From positions 38,701,280-38,765,279 of the forward strand of contig NC_083605.1 of NCBI RefSeq assembly GCF_029168945.1: 64,000 nucleotides of DNA, in the 5' to 3' direction. A program made the position numbers and the translations under genes. The notes beneath the pieces are model-generated. The model ran no database searches. It worked only from the letters and a program-made list of their open reading frames with translations, and was not told the origin of the DNA. This stretch comes from Cannabis sativa (Eukaryota > Streptophyta > Magnoliopsida > Rosales > Cannabaceae). Positions 12,089-23,000 of this stretch are shown here, one piece after another. Numbering within the stretch: position 1 is the stretch's first letter; each line of letters opens with the position of its first letter.

Positions 12089-15000
12089 CCTCGCAGGCAG
12101 CCAACTAAAATTCTCATAACTCGACCAATTCACTCCCAATTGGTCCCAAACTTTCCAGACCTGTTCTAAACTATCCCTAGAACAAATCCAAAGCCTCAAA
12201 ACCACCCAGAAAGCACATACACAAAAATCACCATTGGAGCTCAAGCTTTGAGTTCCAAACTCAAGCTTGAGCAAATCCACCTAAACATGCATTCCACTAG
12301 CTTAATTCTACTTAAACTAGCATATAATCATCTCTGAAAACAAACAGAAACTACAGCAATTTATACAGAAATAGATTCACAATATTTTCCTCCAAAAACC
12401 ACATTTTTGCATATAAAACTCAAACTTTAAACCATCAATCCAACATGCTTTCTTCATCACATAAACAACCCTAATCTAACATGCTTAACTCAAAATAACA
12501 ACCAGATTTCAGCAGCAACAACAACAACTAATCAAACATGCATTTCATCCATTTTCACTTAAAATTCAAGAAAACACAAAGGGAAATTATAAGAGATCAA
12601 ACCTTGACTTGAATTACACAAGAATGAGTTGAAAATCACAAGCTTTGGGCAGAAAAATCCCAGCCCTAGCAGCCCAAGCCTTGGCCGAAAAGAGGGAGAA
12701 AGAGAGAGCTTTGAGTGTTTTTTTGAAAATTTCTTAATTTTGACTAAGTGTTGAATACTTGAGAAAAGAGGAATATAAATCACATTAATCATTTATTTCA
12801 GCCATGTATAATAAAAATAAACATTTATTTTTCCATCTCATAAAGCCATAAAAGACAAAACACTAATGGGGCAAAAAGACCATTTTGCCCCTTTACCATA
12901 AAATCACATAAATCATACTAAAGGGGTATTTTTGGGACATTCTATATTCCCGGCCATTCCCGACATTCCCAATGTCTAAAACCCGTCCCCAAATACTAAC
13001 ATACTAAGTTGTGATTTCTACTGAGCCAAACGCCGAGTTCCAAAATACAGGACACCGGAATTGCGAAATATAAAAACTGCTGAATAACATAAATAACAGT
13101 ATCATAAATTATTTAAATAGCTATAAATAATTTCATACTTAATCCCAATTAACTGATAATTTCCAAATTAGCTAAGCGGGCTTTACATCATCACTCAAGG
13201 ATTTCGAAAATTCTCTCTCTTTTCTCTCTTAATTTCGTGGCTGATAGCATGCCAGAGAAGAGACACAAAGGTTGCTTTATATAGGGAGAAGGGAGAGCAC
13301 AACTTTCTAAATAAAACAGTTTCCTCTTTTACTGTGTAATTGATTAACTGCCTTATTTAGTGTAATTCACCACTTTCCTATTATAGCTAGGCTTTGATTA
13401 GCAATTACATGACAATTAAAAAATAAAAATAATCATTGGGAAACACAAAGGGAGTGCTCGGCCATAGAGGGAATATGGGCCTCACTTGGATTTTACAGTT
13501 TTCTCAATTTTATTTCAGTTTCTCCAAAAATGCCATTTTTCCAATTCTAATCATTTAAATGCCAAAACTAATTATTTAATAACTAAAATAGATTATTAAA
13601 TAATATTGTCATTTAAAATAATTATTAATTAGACATATAAAGTCTCTTAATTAATAATTGAACCTAGAAACCCTTTTCTTTACGATTTCATCCTTAAACT
13701 GTGAGAATTCATAAAGTAGACATAGTCTAACTTTTAGAATTATAATTGATTAATTAAAATCAATTAACTGAGTCTTACAAGCAGTATGGTCTCAACTAGT
13801 ATGGGGACCATGGGTCTATATAACCGAGCTTCCAATAAGTCGAACCGAATTTACCAAGTAAATTCCCTAACTTATTAATTCCTCATTGAATCCACACTTA
13901 GAACTTGGAATTGCACTCTCAGTCATATAGAAACGCTCTATATGTTCCACGATATAGACACGTCATTAGTTATCCATTGTTATAACCCTAATGTGATCAA
14001 TGATTCTCTATATAGATGATTTACACTGTACAGGATTAAATTACCGTAACACCCTACAATGTATTTTATCCTTAAAACACTTAACCCTGTATAAATGATA
14101 TTTCACCTAAGTGAAATGAGATCTCCACCATTTATCTTCGTTTGGTTAAGCTCGAAGGAAATCATCCTTTACTTCTGTTTGCCAAATAGAAGCTATAGAT
14201 TCCATATTTATGTTAGCGCTCCCCCACTCAATTGCATTACCGTGTTCCCAAAATGTACGTATCACCCTGATACAAAACTAGGCTTAACTAACAAATCAAA
14301 GAACACGAATAACACTCTTGAGATTGAGCCTAACCATATCAGGATTTCGATCATGTGATCTAGGATCAACAGGTGATATTGAATTGAATAGATATTACGG
14401 TAAATTTCAACATATCTAATCAAAGTTCAATATCGGTCCCTTCCGATGTATACTCCATACATCCGATACTGGTAAACTTTGCCAATGTTCTGGAAAGGAC
14501 ATAACACTTTTCCAAGGTGTAAGAATACCTATCGCTGATTATACCATGTCAGTCTAAATCCAGTGTTCTGACAAATCAGGGAATAAACTTTTGAACATAT
14601 GATTAAAGATTATATTCCACTGTGCTGACAACACTATAATCTTTAACCAATTCATATGTTCTGGACTTAGAAAGAATTCATACATTATATACCTATAATC
14701 ATGAAATAAATCATGTGAACCATGCAACATAAAATGTTATTGCTGATCTTTATGAATAAGTAAATCTGATTATATGAAAAGAGTTTTATTTAGGGCATAA
14801 AACCCAACACTAGCAACATGATAGGATCCATCCAAGTGTGTACATGTGTGAGCCTATGTGTTTATTTTATTATATAGATGCATATAGGTTGTTGCTAAAT
14901 AAAATGTCAAACCATGATAGATTTTATTTAGGTCCATTTAGATCATGGACCTATTCAATTAATAACAACTATTCATTTTAAGGTTAAATTCCTCTCTTTT

Positions 15001-15092
15001 GGGCCTTGTGTGAGAGTTGGGAGCCATAGAAGGGGGTACGACATACTGAACCCAGCACCCCCTCACATGAACTACCCCAATTGTGAAGGCCC
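15001..15092 (+). other. Conserved leader segment with inverted arms (A copy)
   Basis: It starts GGGCCTTGTGTGAGAG and ends in GAAGGCCC. The arms GGGCCTT/AAGGCCC and TGTGAG/CTCACA can pair. It matches five other copies in the window. Confidence 0.6.
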
Positions 15093-16853
15093 ATTTGCCT
15101 GATTTAAATAACTGTACTAGGTTAATTATATTAGTTTGACCTAATAAAATTTAATTAGCAACATAATTAACTTTTAAAATATGTGAAAATCTTTTTTCAT
15201 TTTAATATTTTAAAGTTAATTTTAAGAAAAACACTTTTGGTTTTAGATATTATTTCTACACAAACTATTTGTATTTTTCTTGTATTTAATTAAATATAGA
15301 ATTTTAACTAACTAGATTCTTTCTGGAGCTTATTTAATTAAATATTCCTATTTAAGTTATAAATTAGTTGTATCAACTGATTTTTCTTATCTAACTTAAA
15401 TTTGAATATTTTATTAAAATTTTAAATCAAGTTGAGGAATCCTAGGCATTAGTTATTAAAGATTCTTAAGATATTTCTTTAAGTTAATATCTTTTCAAAT
15501 ATTGACTTAAAATGGAATATTTAGATATTTTTTAGGTTAATATCTTTTCGAATATTAACTTAAAAAAAAAAAAAAAAGATATCTTCAAATTAAGTGGTTA
15601 TAACTTAATTTTTTATATTTAATTAAATCTAAATTTGAAATTATTTAAGTTTTAGATTTTTTCTATATAACTTAAATTAGATATTTTTCAAATTTTGTTG
15701 AAAAGATACCTAGTCAAATAAGATATTTTCTAGATAGTAATTTCTAGACTACTTATTGTTTCTAATATTTAATAGGAAAATATTTTACTTTGTGAAATTA
15801 ATTATTTAAATAATTAATTTTGGTACAGTTTTATTACGTATATTTTTCCCTAGTATTAAACTAGAAATTAAATAATTAAGCCTTCTCTACACTTAATTAA
15901 CTTGAAAATTTAAATATCTAAGTTGATTTTCATCAAGATACTTATTTATTTATTTTTCATGACACTTAATTAAATAGAAATATTATTTTTAGGTTGAAAT
16001 TTAATTTTTCAACTTAAATTTAAATAATTTTCAATATATATTTTTTCTTTATTTTCTTAATTAATTTCGAAAATTGCATTTTAATTATGCAATATTTTCG
16101 AATTTTTTTTTTGAAAAATAGATTGAGTTGTAAATTAATTATTTATTTTAATTAATTCTTTGACCAACTCAAATCAATGATTTTTTCATTTAATTGATTA
16201 ATTTAAAATAAATTAATTTAAAATATATATATTATTAGAAATTGAATTAACTAGTCAAAAGAAAATCTAGATAGGTGATATTTTTGCTTGAAGTATTTCT
16301 TTTCTAATTTTTATTATTATTTTCGAAAATTGTATATATTTTTTTTATATACTTTAAATTTTCGAACGGAATAAATATATTCTCAAAGGAAATTTTTAAG
16401 TTGCTAATTAATCTAATTTAATTCAACTTAAATTAATTTCCTTAATATTTATATTTAAGATAATTACTAAGATGTAAATAATTAATTTTATTTCAATCAC
16501 CATCTAAGTATAATTTTATAAATATTATATTAAATTCTTATTTTTGAATTTTAATTCTATATTTCGAATTCAATGAGAGTATATTTATTAGAATAATAAA
16601 GAAAATACATTTTAAAGAATGAGCTTTATTATTATTAAGATATTCGATCTCCATTGTGGGTTTTACACCGCGTTTGTTTTTGTGAGTAATCCTCCCTAAT
16701 GAAGGAACGTTCATTAGCAATTTCGCACCGTTTAATCTCGAATGATAAGTAGTTTGTAAGTGTTTTATATGGTATAGATCACCCTAATGGTGGGGACCAT
16801 ATTTGACTTGCAAATTGCGAAACAATGGTAGAAGCTCATGAGATAGAATAGCC

Positions 16854-16991
16854 TTGACTCTCGCCTAAACGGGACAACGCTGGATTCCAATCTTGATCGA
16901 ATAAAAGGTCGCTAGAATGTTTAACATTTTAGATGAGCTGACAACTTTATTCAATGGATGGTAACTTTGACTCTCGCCTAAACGGGACACT
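16854..16991 (+). repeat. Duplicated GC-rich leader motif upstream of gag (A)
   Basis: TT followed by GACTCTCGCCTAAACGGGAC occurs at 16854 and again at 16967, 113 nt apart. The second copy lies about 200 nt before the gag ATG. Element C has the same pair at the same spacing (47684 and 47797). B1 and B2 have the pair plus a third, diverged copy. Confidence 0.8.
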
Positions 16992-17165
16992 GATATCAGT
17001 TTGTTTAAAACCTTGGAAATTATTTAGGATTGAATTTTTTTTAAGTATTTTCTCATATCATTCCTACTTGCTATGTGCTTATAATTTCTGAATTGATTTT
17101 GTGTTAAACCATAATTAATTTCTATTTGTTGATTCCTCTTATTTTGTAGTATCCCTATTATCAAA

Positions 17166-17879
17166 ATGAATCCCATGTTATCACTGTTGACTGAAAACAA
17201 GCTGAATGGATCTAACTTTAATAAATGGAATGAGAACATTAATATTGCTCTGATAGGAGCAAGTGCCTTGTTTGTTTTAACTGAGCCGTCACCTGAAGTG
17301 CCTGGGGATAATGCATCCAAAGCTGTGAAAGAAAAGTATGAGCGTTGGCAGAAAGCAAATGACAAAGCTCTATACTTTATGCTTTCTAGCATGGTTGACA
17401 CCCTTAAAACTCGGTTTTCTAAAACCAAAAAGGCTGCTGAAGTTATGACGAAGTTAAATGGGCTATTCGGTAAGGCATCACTTCAGTCACGCTTTGACGC
17501 GACTAAGAAGTACATTAATGCACGGATGGAACCTCATCAAAACGTGTCTGACCATGTTCTCCTCATGTCAAGTTATTTCCAAGAAGCCCAGGATCATGGT
17601 CCTGAAATTGATAGTGCTACTCAAGTAAGTCTTATCTTGAATAGCCTGAATCCAGCATTTCTACCATATACATCAAATTATCTCATGAATAAGAAGGAAA
17701 TTGACTTTCATGAATTAGTCAATGACCTTCAAACTTATGAAAATTTGATTGGAGGACCCAAGAAGAAAGGGAGTAAACCTCACAATCCTGGGAATGGTAA
17801 TGGGACGATGAAACCTGAAGCAAATGTTGCCTCTGCTTCAAAACCCAAATCGAAGAAGAAGTGGATAGGGATGAATTAG
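17166..17879 (+). CDS. gag: Copia Gag, C-terminally truncated (element A)
   Basis: 237 codons from ATG at 17166. Gag builds the virus-like particle that packages element RNA. The N-terminus (KLNGSNFNKW, then a short LTEPSPEVPG segment) and the middle (YINARMEPHQNV, ILNSLNPAF) match the UBN2-type capsid region common to plant copia Gag proteins. The C-terminus is basic (PKKKGSKP, SKPKSKKKW). The CCHC zinc knuckle seen in element C is missing: the frame ends soon after KKW, where about 1.1 kb present in C is deleted. The capsid part has no stop, while pol next to it is in ruins. The start agrees with element C, where the same ATG lies at 47995. Confidence 0.85.
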   Translation: MNPMLSLLTENKLNGSNFNKWNENINIALIGASALFVLTEPSPEVPGDNASKAVKEKYERWQKANDKALYFMLSSMVDTLKTRFSKTKKAAEVMTKLNGLFGKASLQSRFDATKKYINARMEPHQNVSDHVLLMSSYFQEAQDHGPEIDSATQVSLILNSLNPAFLPYTSNYLMNKKEIDFHELVNDLQTYENLIGGPKKKGSKPHNPGNGNGTMKPEANVASASKPKSKKKWIGMN

Positions 17880-18738
17880 TCATTAGGTTGATACTTGTGA
17901 TAGGTACTTAAGATCACTACTGAAAAGCAAATCTAACCATTCACATGGATAGGTATAGCTTATAAGAATTATGAGAATAAGATAAAGAACTCTAGTTCAG
18001 TCCATTCGAATGACTTGAACCTAGAATTCTTGATCCTCATGAAATTTTATGGTATCTTAATTTTTGATTACTTTATCTCTGGCATGTATTTTTCACTTCA
18101 AATACTAGTCTGCTATATTGATTACTTAGTCTTGACTTAATGATTCAGACTAATACAAAAGTCACAACTAGGTAACTCTCCAAACAATCAGAGGTTAAAA
18201 GTATTATTTAACCAGACATCTACTATTGAGTGGGAGCTATCTGAGATGTAATCAAATAGGGAACATTAGAAGATATTCAAGAAAGATTTATGAAAGTGAT
18301 CTATATGTCAGATATTAAGGAACTGTGTATCAGTTATCCTTGTATCTCACCATCTAATTTCGAGATTCTATGAGATGGTGTTTACTTTGGGGGTGGAGGA
18401 ATTATTGTATAATAATTCAAGCTCTACCAGAGAAGAATTATAACTTTGTCTATTCGAAAATACCAGAAAGTTATATCACTGAAGAAAAGTCTACACTGTA
18501 TTATCTCAATTACATATTTTAAAATATGAGAGATATGTCTTCTGTTTATTCAGATGTACTTTTAAAACAGTAAAGATTTCAGTATCCCTTGATGAGTAAA
18601 GCATATAGTAAAGGATGTTTCATAAGAGTTTTTATGAACTAGTTTCCAGAAGTTTGGGTGGATTCAAATATACTACACTTGATCTGAAGATCAAGACATC
18701 AGATTGACCTATTTGCACAATTTGTTTTATATTAGTGC
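17880..18738 (+). pseudogene. Decayed copia pol tail of element A
   Basis: It is non-coding in all frames. It aligns with 49820-50673 of element C, where a YVDD motif is still readable; in A the motif is degraded to YIDY at about 18111-18122. The downstream PDIYY piece is followed by a TGA at 18227-18229, which is the stop shared by all four pol remnants. Integrase remnants are absent, removed by the deletion at the end of gag. Confidence 0.72.
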
Positions 18739-18749
18739 AAGTGGGAGTT
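18739..18749 (+). other. Polypurine tract of element A
   Basis: AAGTGGGAGTT lies directly before the 3' LTR start TGTTGG at 18750. It is the plus-strand primer site for reverse transcription. Confidence 0.82.
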
Positions 18750-20656
18750 TGTTGGGTTTTATGCCCTAAATAAAACTCTTTACAATCTGATTAGTTATCA
18801 ATATAAGAAATTTGAAGTGATTGATGTTTGCATGAATTTTACATGCTAATGGTTTAATATGTTTATTACATTCACACACACAAAATCAGTTAAATCCAGA
18901 TCATATGTTTATTCACAATTACAGTATCGTCAACACAGTGGAATGTGATTGTGATCATATGAGTTAAAAGACTTGGTCCCTGTTTCATCAGTGTTATTGG
19001 ATTTACACTAATGTGATAATCAGTGATGATGTATACTTACACTTGGAGTAAGTGTTATGTTCTTTCCAGGACATTAGTAAAGTATACTAGTTTCGAATGT
19101 ATGGAGTATACATTGGACGGGACCGATATTGCAACTAAGTTAAGATATTACAAACTTACCGTTATATATCTTTCCAAGTCAATATCAGTAGTTGATCTTA
19201 AGATTAAAAGAATCTAAAGGCTTATATGCTTGGGCTCAACTCAGGAGTGCTATTCATGTTCTTTGATTTATTAGTTAAGCCTACTTTTGGGTCAGGATGA
19301 TACGTATATTTTGGGAACATGATAGTATGATTGAGTGGGAGTGCTGAACATAAATATGGAATCTATATCTTCTACTGGTGTATAGAAGTCAAGTGATGAT
19401 TCCCTTCGAGCTTAGCAAATAGAAGTAAATGGATGAGCTCTTGTTTAACTGACTAATTATTAGATCACTAAACACCATTTACAGGTAGCTAAGTGTTTTA
19501 AGGGGCAAAATACATTGAGGGGTGAGAACGGTAAAGAAATCCCATCTCGATGTAGATCATCTATATAGAGGATCTTTAAATCACAATAAGATTATAACAA
19601 TGGTTAAATGAGATAGTATATTGATATCGTGGAACATACAGTATGCTCTATATAAGTCTGAGAGTGCAATTCTAAGTTCTAAGAGTGGATTCAACGAACA
19701 ATTAATAAGTAGGAATTTACTTGGTAAATTTGGTTCACTTATTGGAAGCTCAGCATATAGATCCATGGTCCCCATTCTAGTTGAGAACATTCTGCTTGTA
19801 AGACTCATTAATTGATTCGTGATTGATCAATTATAATTCTAAAGTTAGACTATGTCTAATTTTATGAATTTTCACTGAGCAGGGGTGAAATTGTAAAGAA
19901 AAGAGTTTCTAGGTTTATTTATTTATTAATGGACTTTATATGTCTAATTAATAATTAAATAAAATGACAATATTATTTAATAATGTATTTTAGCTATTAA
20001 ATAATTAGTTTTGGCATTTAAAAGGTTAGAATTGGAAAATTGGCATTTTTGAGAAAATAGAGATAAAATTTGATAAAACTGCAAAATCAAGTGGGGCTCA
20101 CTATCACACCATGGCCGGCCACTTAATGAGTTTTTTCAAATTAATATTTTCATTATTTTAATGCCAAATAATTCCTAACCTAAACCTAGTAGTTGCCTAT
20201 AAATAGAAAGTGATGGCTCAGTCACAAAACATGCTTTAATAAGTTTTCATAACCCTTTCTGACAGAAATTTCTCTCTTTGGAAAAACTGAGCCTTCCTTA
20301 CTTTCTATGCCTGGCCGAAATCCCTCTTCTCTTTTCCCTTCATCAATTTCGAACCCTAGTGAAAGAGTAAGTTCCCACACACAGCAAGCAGTAACTCAAT
20401 CATAGATTGGAAGACTATGAAGGATCAAACTTGACGAAGAAGGACATTTGGGCTCAGATCTTGATTAAACTCTGCTACAGAAAGGATACAAGGGTTAGAG
20501 ATCTGAGTGGAAGGAGACATTAATTCTGCTGCATCAATGTAAGGTTTTCTTAACTTTATATGTGTTTAATTTATCGTTTTAGAAAGTTCATATTTAGGGT
20601 GTTTAAACAACATACTTGTGAGTAGATCTAAGATCCTGGTAAAATAAATTCCAACA
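18750..20656 (+). repeat. 3' LTR of element A
   Basis: 1907 bp, from TGTTGGGTTTTATGCCC to TTCCAACA. It is immediately followed by TTTTATGCCC, which is position 8 onward of the B2 LTR. U3 contains CCATGGCCGGCC at 20109-20120. Confidence 0.93.
20208..20216 (+). promoter_or_regulatory. LTR TATA box (element A, 3' LTR)
   Basis: TATAAATAG in the same LTR position as in the 5' copy. In a 3' LTR it could drive read-out transcription into B2. Confidence 0.65.
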
Positions 20657-21972
20657 TTTTATGCCCTAAATAAAACTCATTTCAATATAATCAGATTTAC
20701 TTATTAATATAGATCAGAAATAACATTTAATGTTGCATGGTTCACATGATTTATTTCATGATTATATGTATATAATGTAGGAATTCATCTGAAACCCTTT
20801 TCACATTCTTGATCCTGTTTATTGTGTTGTCAACACGTTGGAAAGTAAACATTACTATGTGAATAAAGTTTCCTAGATTTATCAGACATAGGGTTTTACT
20901 GATATGATAATCTACAACAGAGTTTACTTGCATTTGGAGAAATGCTATGCTCTTTCCAGAGCATTCGTTAAAGTAAAGCTCAGGTTGGATGCATGGAGTA
21001 TGCATCGGAAGGGACCGATATTGAACATTGACTTAGATTTATTAAACTTACCGTAATATATATTCAAGTCAATATCGCCTAGTTGATCCTAGATCAAATG
21101 ATCTTAATCCTGTTTTGATTAGGTTCAATCTCAAGAGGCTATTCGTGTTCTTTGATTTGTTAGTTAAGCCTACTTTTAGGTCAGGGTGATACGTACATTT
21201 TGGGAACAAGGTAGTGCAATTGAGTGGGAGCGCTAACATAAACATGGAATCTATAGCTTCTATCTGGCGAATAGTAAGTAAAGGATGATCTCCTTCGAGC
21301 TTGACCAAACGAAAATAAATGGTGGAGATCTCATTTCACATAAGCTGAAAGATCATTTATACGGGCTTAAGTGTTTTAAGGATTAAATACATTGTAGGGT
21401 GTAACGGTAATCTAATCCCTTTACAGTATAGATCATTCATATGGAGGATCATTGATCAAATTAGGATTATAATAATGGATAACTAATGATGTGTCTATAT
21501 GGTGGAACATATAGAGCATTCTATATACTGAGAGTGCAATTGTAAGTTCTATGCGTGGATTCAACGAAGAATTAATAAGTTAGTGAATTTTAGTAATAAA
21601 TTATTGATCTACTTATTTGAAGCTCGGTTATATGGACCCATGGTCCCCGCACTAGTTGAGATAATATTGCTTGTAAGACTCATGTAATTGGTTTTGATTA
21701 ATCAATTATAATTCTCAATTTAGACTATGTCTATTTGTGAATTTTTCACTAAGTAAGGGCGAAATTGTAAAGAAAGAGTTTTAGGGGCATATTTGTTAAT
21801 TATGATACTTTGTATGGTTCAATTAATAAATATGATAAATGACAATATTATTTAATAATTATTTATAGTTATTAAATAGTTAGAATTGGCATTTAAATGG
21901 TTGAATTAGAAAATTGGCGTTTTTGAGAAAATCAGATGCAGAAAAGATAAAACTGCAAAATTGCAAAATATG

Positions 21973-22407
21973 TGTAACGTCCCCGCTTCAAGCCTCCATT
22001 GGGTCCTTACACCCACAGAATGAATGGCTCTTATACACGAGTACGTCACTCTGGCTGCTTCATGGATTGATGACTGACCCTACAGACCAACACGAGTGTT
22101 TTCAGCGTGCTTTGTCCTCACTCACACGCATCCTGGGAAAACTTCCCAGGAGGTCACCCATCCTTGAAATTGCTCCAAGGCCAAGCACGCTTAACTGTGG
22201 AGTTCTTTCGAGATGGGCTACCGAAAAACAAGATGCACCTTGTTGACATAGGTAGTACCAATCAATCCATTTAAGCTCTCTTCAACTGTGTAGTCCCATA
22301 CCTACACAGTCTCAGAATCATCCCACTTGACCTTCCCCAGGCGGTGTGGGATTGCACAGCTTACCCGGTGTTTCCCCTAACGGATCACGGGACTACTGAC
22401 TGTCACA
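21973..22407 (-). mobile_element. Cassandra-type TRIM solo LTR
   Basis: 435 bp with TG...CA ends, flanked by the TSD ATATG (21968-21972 and 22408-22412). It is absent from B2's other LTR. It contains a 5S rRNA-like domain, the hallmark of Cassandra elements, which are short non-coding plant retrotransposons whose LTRs carry 5S RNA and its Pol III promoter. I assigned the minus strand from the 5S direction. No PBS or second LTR is present, so this is a solo LTR. The 110-codon plus-strand ORF across it (21914-22246) is incidental. Confidence 0.88.
22130..22240 (-). other. 5S rRNA-like domain inside the Cassandra LTR
   Basis: The minus strand reads from an AACTCCACAGTTAAGCGTGC start region (22187-22206) through AGCGTGCTTGG (box A region) to GGATGGGTGACCTCCTGGGA (box C region, 22144-22163). 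These match the plant 5S internal promoter. The sequence between the boxes is diverged, so it is not a standard 5S gene. It may still recruit the Pol III 5S transcription machinery. Confidence 0.85.
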
Positions 22408-22517
22408 ATATGAGGCCCAAATCCACTATGCATGGCCGGCCACTTCTGTAGGGAATTTAAACTGATATTTTCATTATTTTAATGCCAAATAATTCAAACC
22501 TAACCTTAGTGGAATGC

Positions 22518-22526
22518 TATAAATAG
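22518..22526 (+). promoter_or_regulatory. LTR TATA box (B2, 5' LTR)
   Basis: TATAAATAG downstream of the U3 palindrome TGGCCGGCCA (22433-22442). The Cassandra insert sits just upstream of this promoter region. Confidence 0.65.
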
Positions 22527-22983
22527 ATAGTGAAGGCTTCAGGAAAATTACACTTTTCTTCTGACTTTTCATTCAGAAAAAACTGAGCCTCTCTCTCTCC
22601 CTATCTTTAGCCGCCACCTTGCTCTCTTCCTTCCCTCTTCAATTTCGAAATTCTTAGTGTGAGAATAGTGCCCACAGACAGCAAGTGATACCTCAATCAT
22701 AGTGAGGAAGATCGTGAAGAAAGACTTTCAGCAAGAAGGAGTTTCAGCACTAAAGAATCAGAGAAAGAGATCCAGGTTCAGATATTGATAATGCTCTGCT
22801 ACAGAAAGGAATCAAGGGCTAGATATCTGAACGGAAGGAGTCATATTATTCCGCTGCACCCAATGTAAGGTTTACTAAACTTTATATGTGTTTATTTCAT
22901 CGTTTTAGAAAGTTCATATTTAGGGTGTTAATCAACATACTTGTGAGTAGATCTAAGATCCTGGTAAAATAATTTCCAACAAC

Positions 22984-23000
22984 TAGCCTCAGAGCCATGG
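22984..23000 (+). other. Primer binding site of B2, variant
   Basis: TAGCCTCAGAGCCATGG lies two bases after the LTR end. It differs from the standard PBS by GCCTC in place of GTATC, as in C, D and E. Confidence 0.75.

Larger units (their letters stand above)
10896..13187. mobile_element. Solo LTR S1, Ty3/gypsy-like family, 2292 bp
   Basis: It starts TGTAACACCCTAAC and ends in CTTTACA, flanked by the TSD TCATC (10891-10895 and 13188-13192). No PBS, polypurine tract or coding domain is inside, so this is one LTR left by LTR-LTR recombination. Orientation is not fixed: read on the minus strand it ends GGGTGTTACA, which is typical of several plant gypsy LTR ends. It is related along its length to S2 (57615-59933). 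The family assignment is by terminal sequence only. The small ORFs within have no recognisable product. Confidence 0.85.
2656..14809 (-). mobile_element. Copia element B1, complete but pol-defective, nested in A
   Basis: It is flanked by the 5-bp TSD CTAGC (2651-2655 and 14810-14814). It reads TGTTGG...CCAACA and lies on the minus strand. The 3' LTR is 2656-4569. The 5' LTR is 10599-14809, interrupted by solo LTR S1. With S1 and its extra TSD removed, both LTRs are exactly 1914 bp, with about two dozen differences by eye (about 1.3%), so the insertion is young. The internal region (4570-10598) holds decayed pol and a long leader, with no gag ORF. Confidence 0.93.
10599..14809 (-). repeat. 5' LTR of element B1, interrupted by solo LTR S1
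   Basis: The two halves, 10599-10895 and 13193-14809, rejoin to match the 3' LTR at 1914 bp. The right end CCCAACA is followed by the TSD CTAGC. A TATA-like TATATAAA lies on the minus strand at 13276-13283. Confidence 0.92.
14815..17165 (+). other. Untranslated leader of element A, second part
   Basis: A continuation of the leader after the B1 insertion. It is AT-rich with no ORF. It includes the conserved inverted-arm segment (15001-15092), a 16-base A run at 15562-15577, and two copies of a GC-rich motif just upstream of gag (16854 and 16967). The total leader, with B1 removed, is about 3.6 kb, unusually long for a copia element. Confidence 0.8.
1..20656 (+). mobile_element. Copia element A, pol-defective LTR retrotransposon (5' end outside window)
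   Basis: A Ty1/copia-type element. Its 5' LTR is cut by the window start and ends at 1346. The internal region (1347-2650 and 14815-18749) is split by element B1, and the 3' LTR is 18750-20656. The PBS, a gag ORF, a polypurine tract and TG...CA LTR ends are visible. No intact pol is present. My eye count gives about 37 differences between the 5' LTR piece and its 3' counterpart (about 2.7%). The left TSD is outside the window, so I cannot exclude that A is a recombinant of two related copies. Confidence 0.88.
20657..22981 (+). repeat. 5' LTR of B2, lacking its first 7 bases and carrying a Cassandra LTR
   Basis: It matches the 3' LTR from base 8 on. The break is explained if element A inserted after LTR base 12 with TSD TTTTA; the left copy of that duplication would be outside the window. 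It is interrupted at 21973-22407 by the Cassandra solo LTR. It ends TTCCAACA before the PBS. Confidence 0.88.

Noticed and set aside
22130..22240. Possible genuine 5S rRNA gene
   Set aside because: Middle and 5' portions are diverged, it lies inside a TG...CA element with a TSD, and no tandem 5S unit is nearby; it is the Cassandra LTR domain.
21914..22246. 110-codon ORF in the B2 LTR
   Set aside because: It spans the border of the Cassandra insertion and reads antisense through the 5S-like domain.
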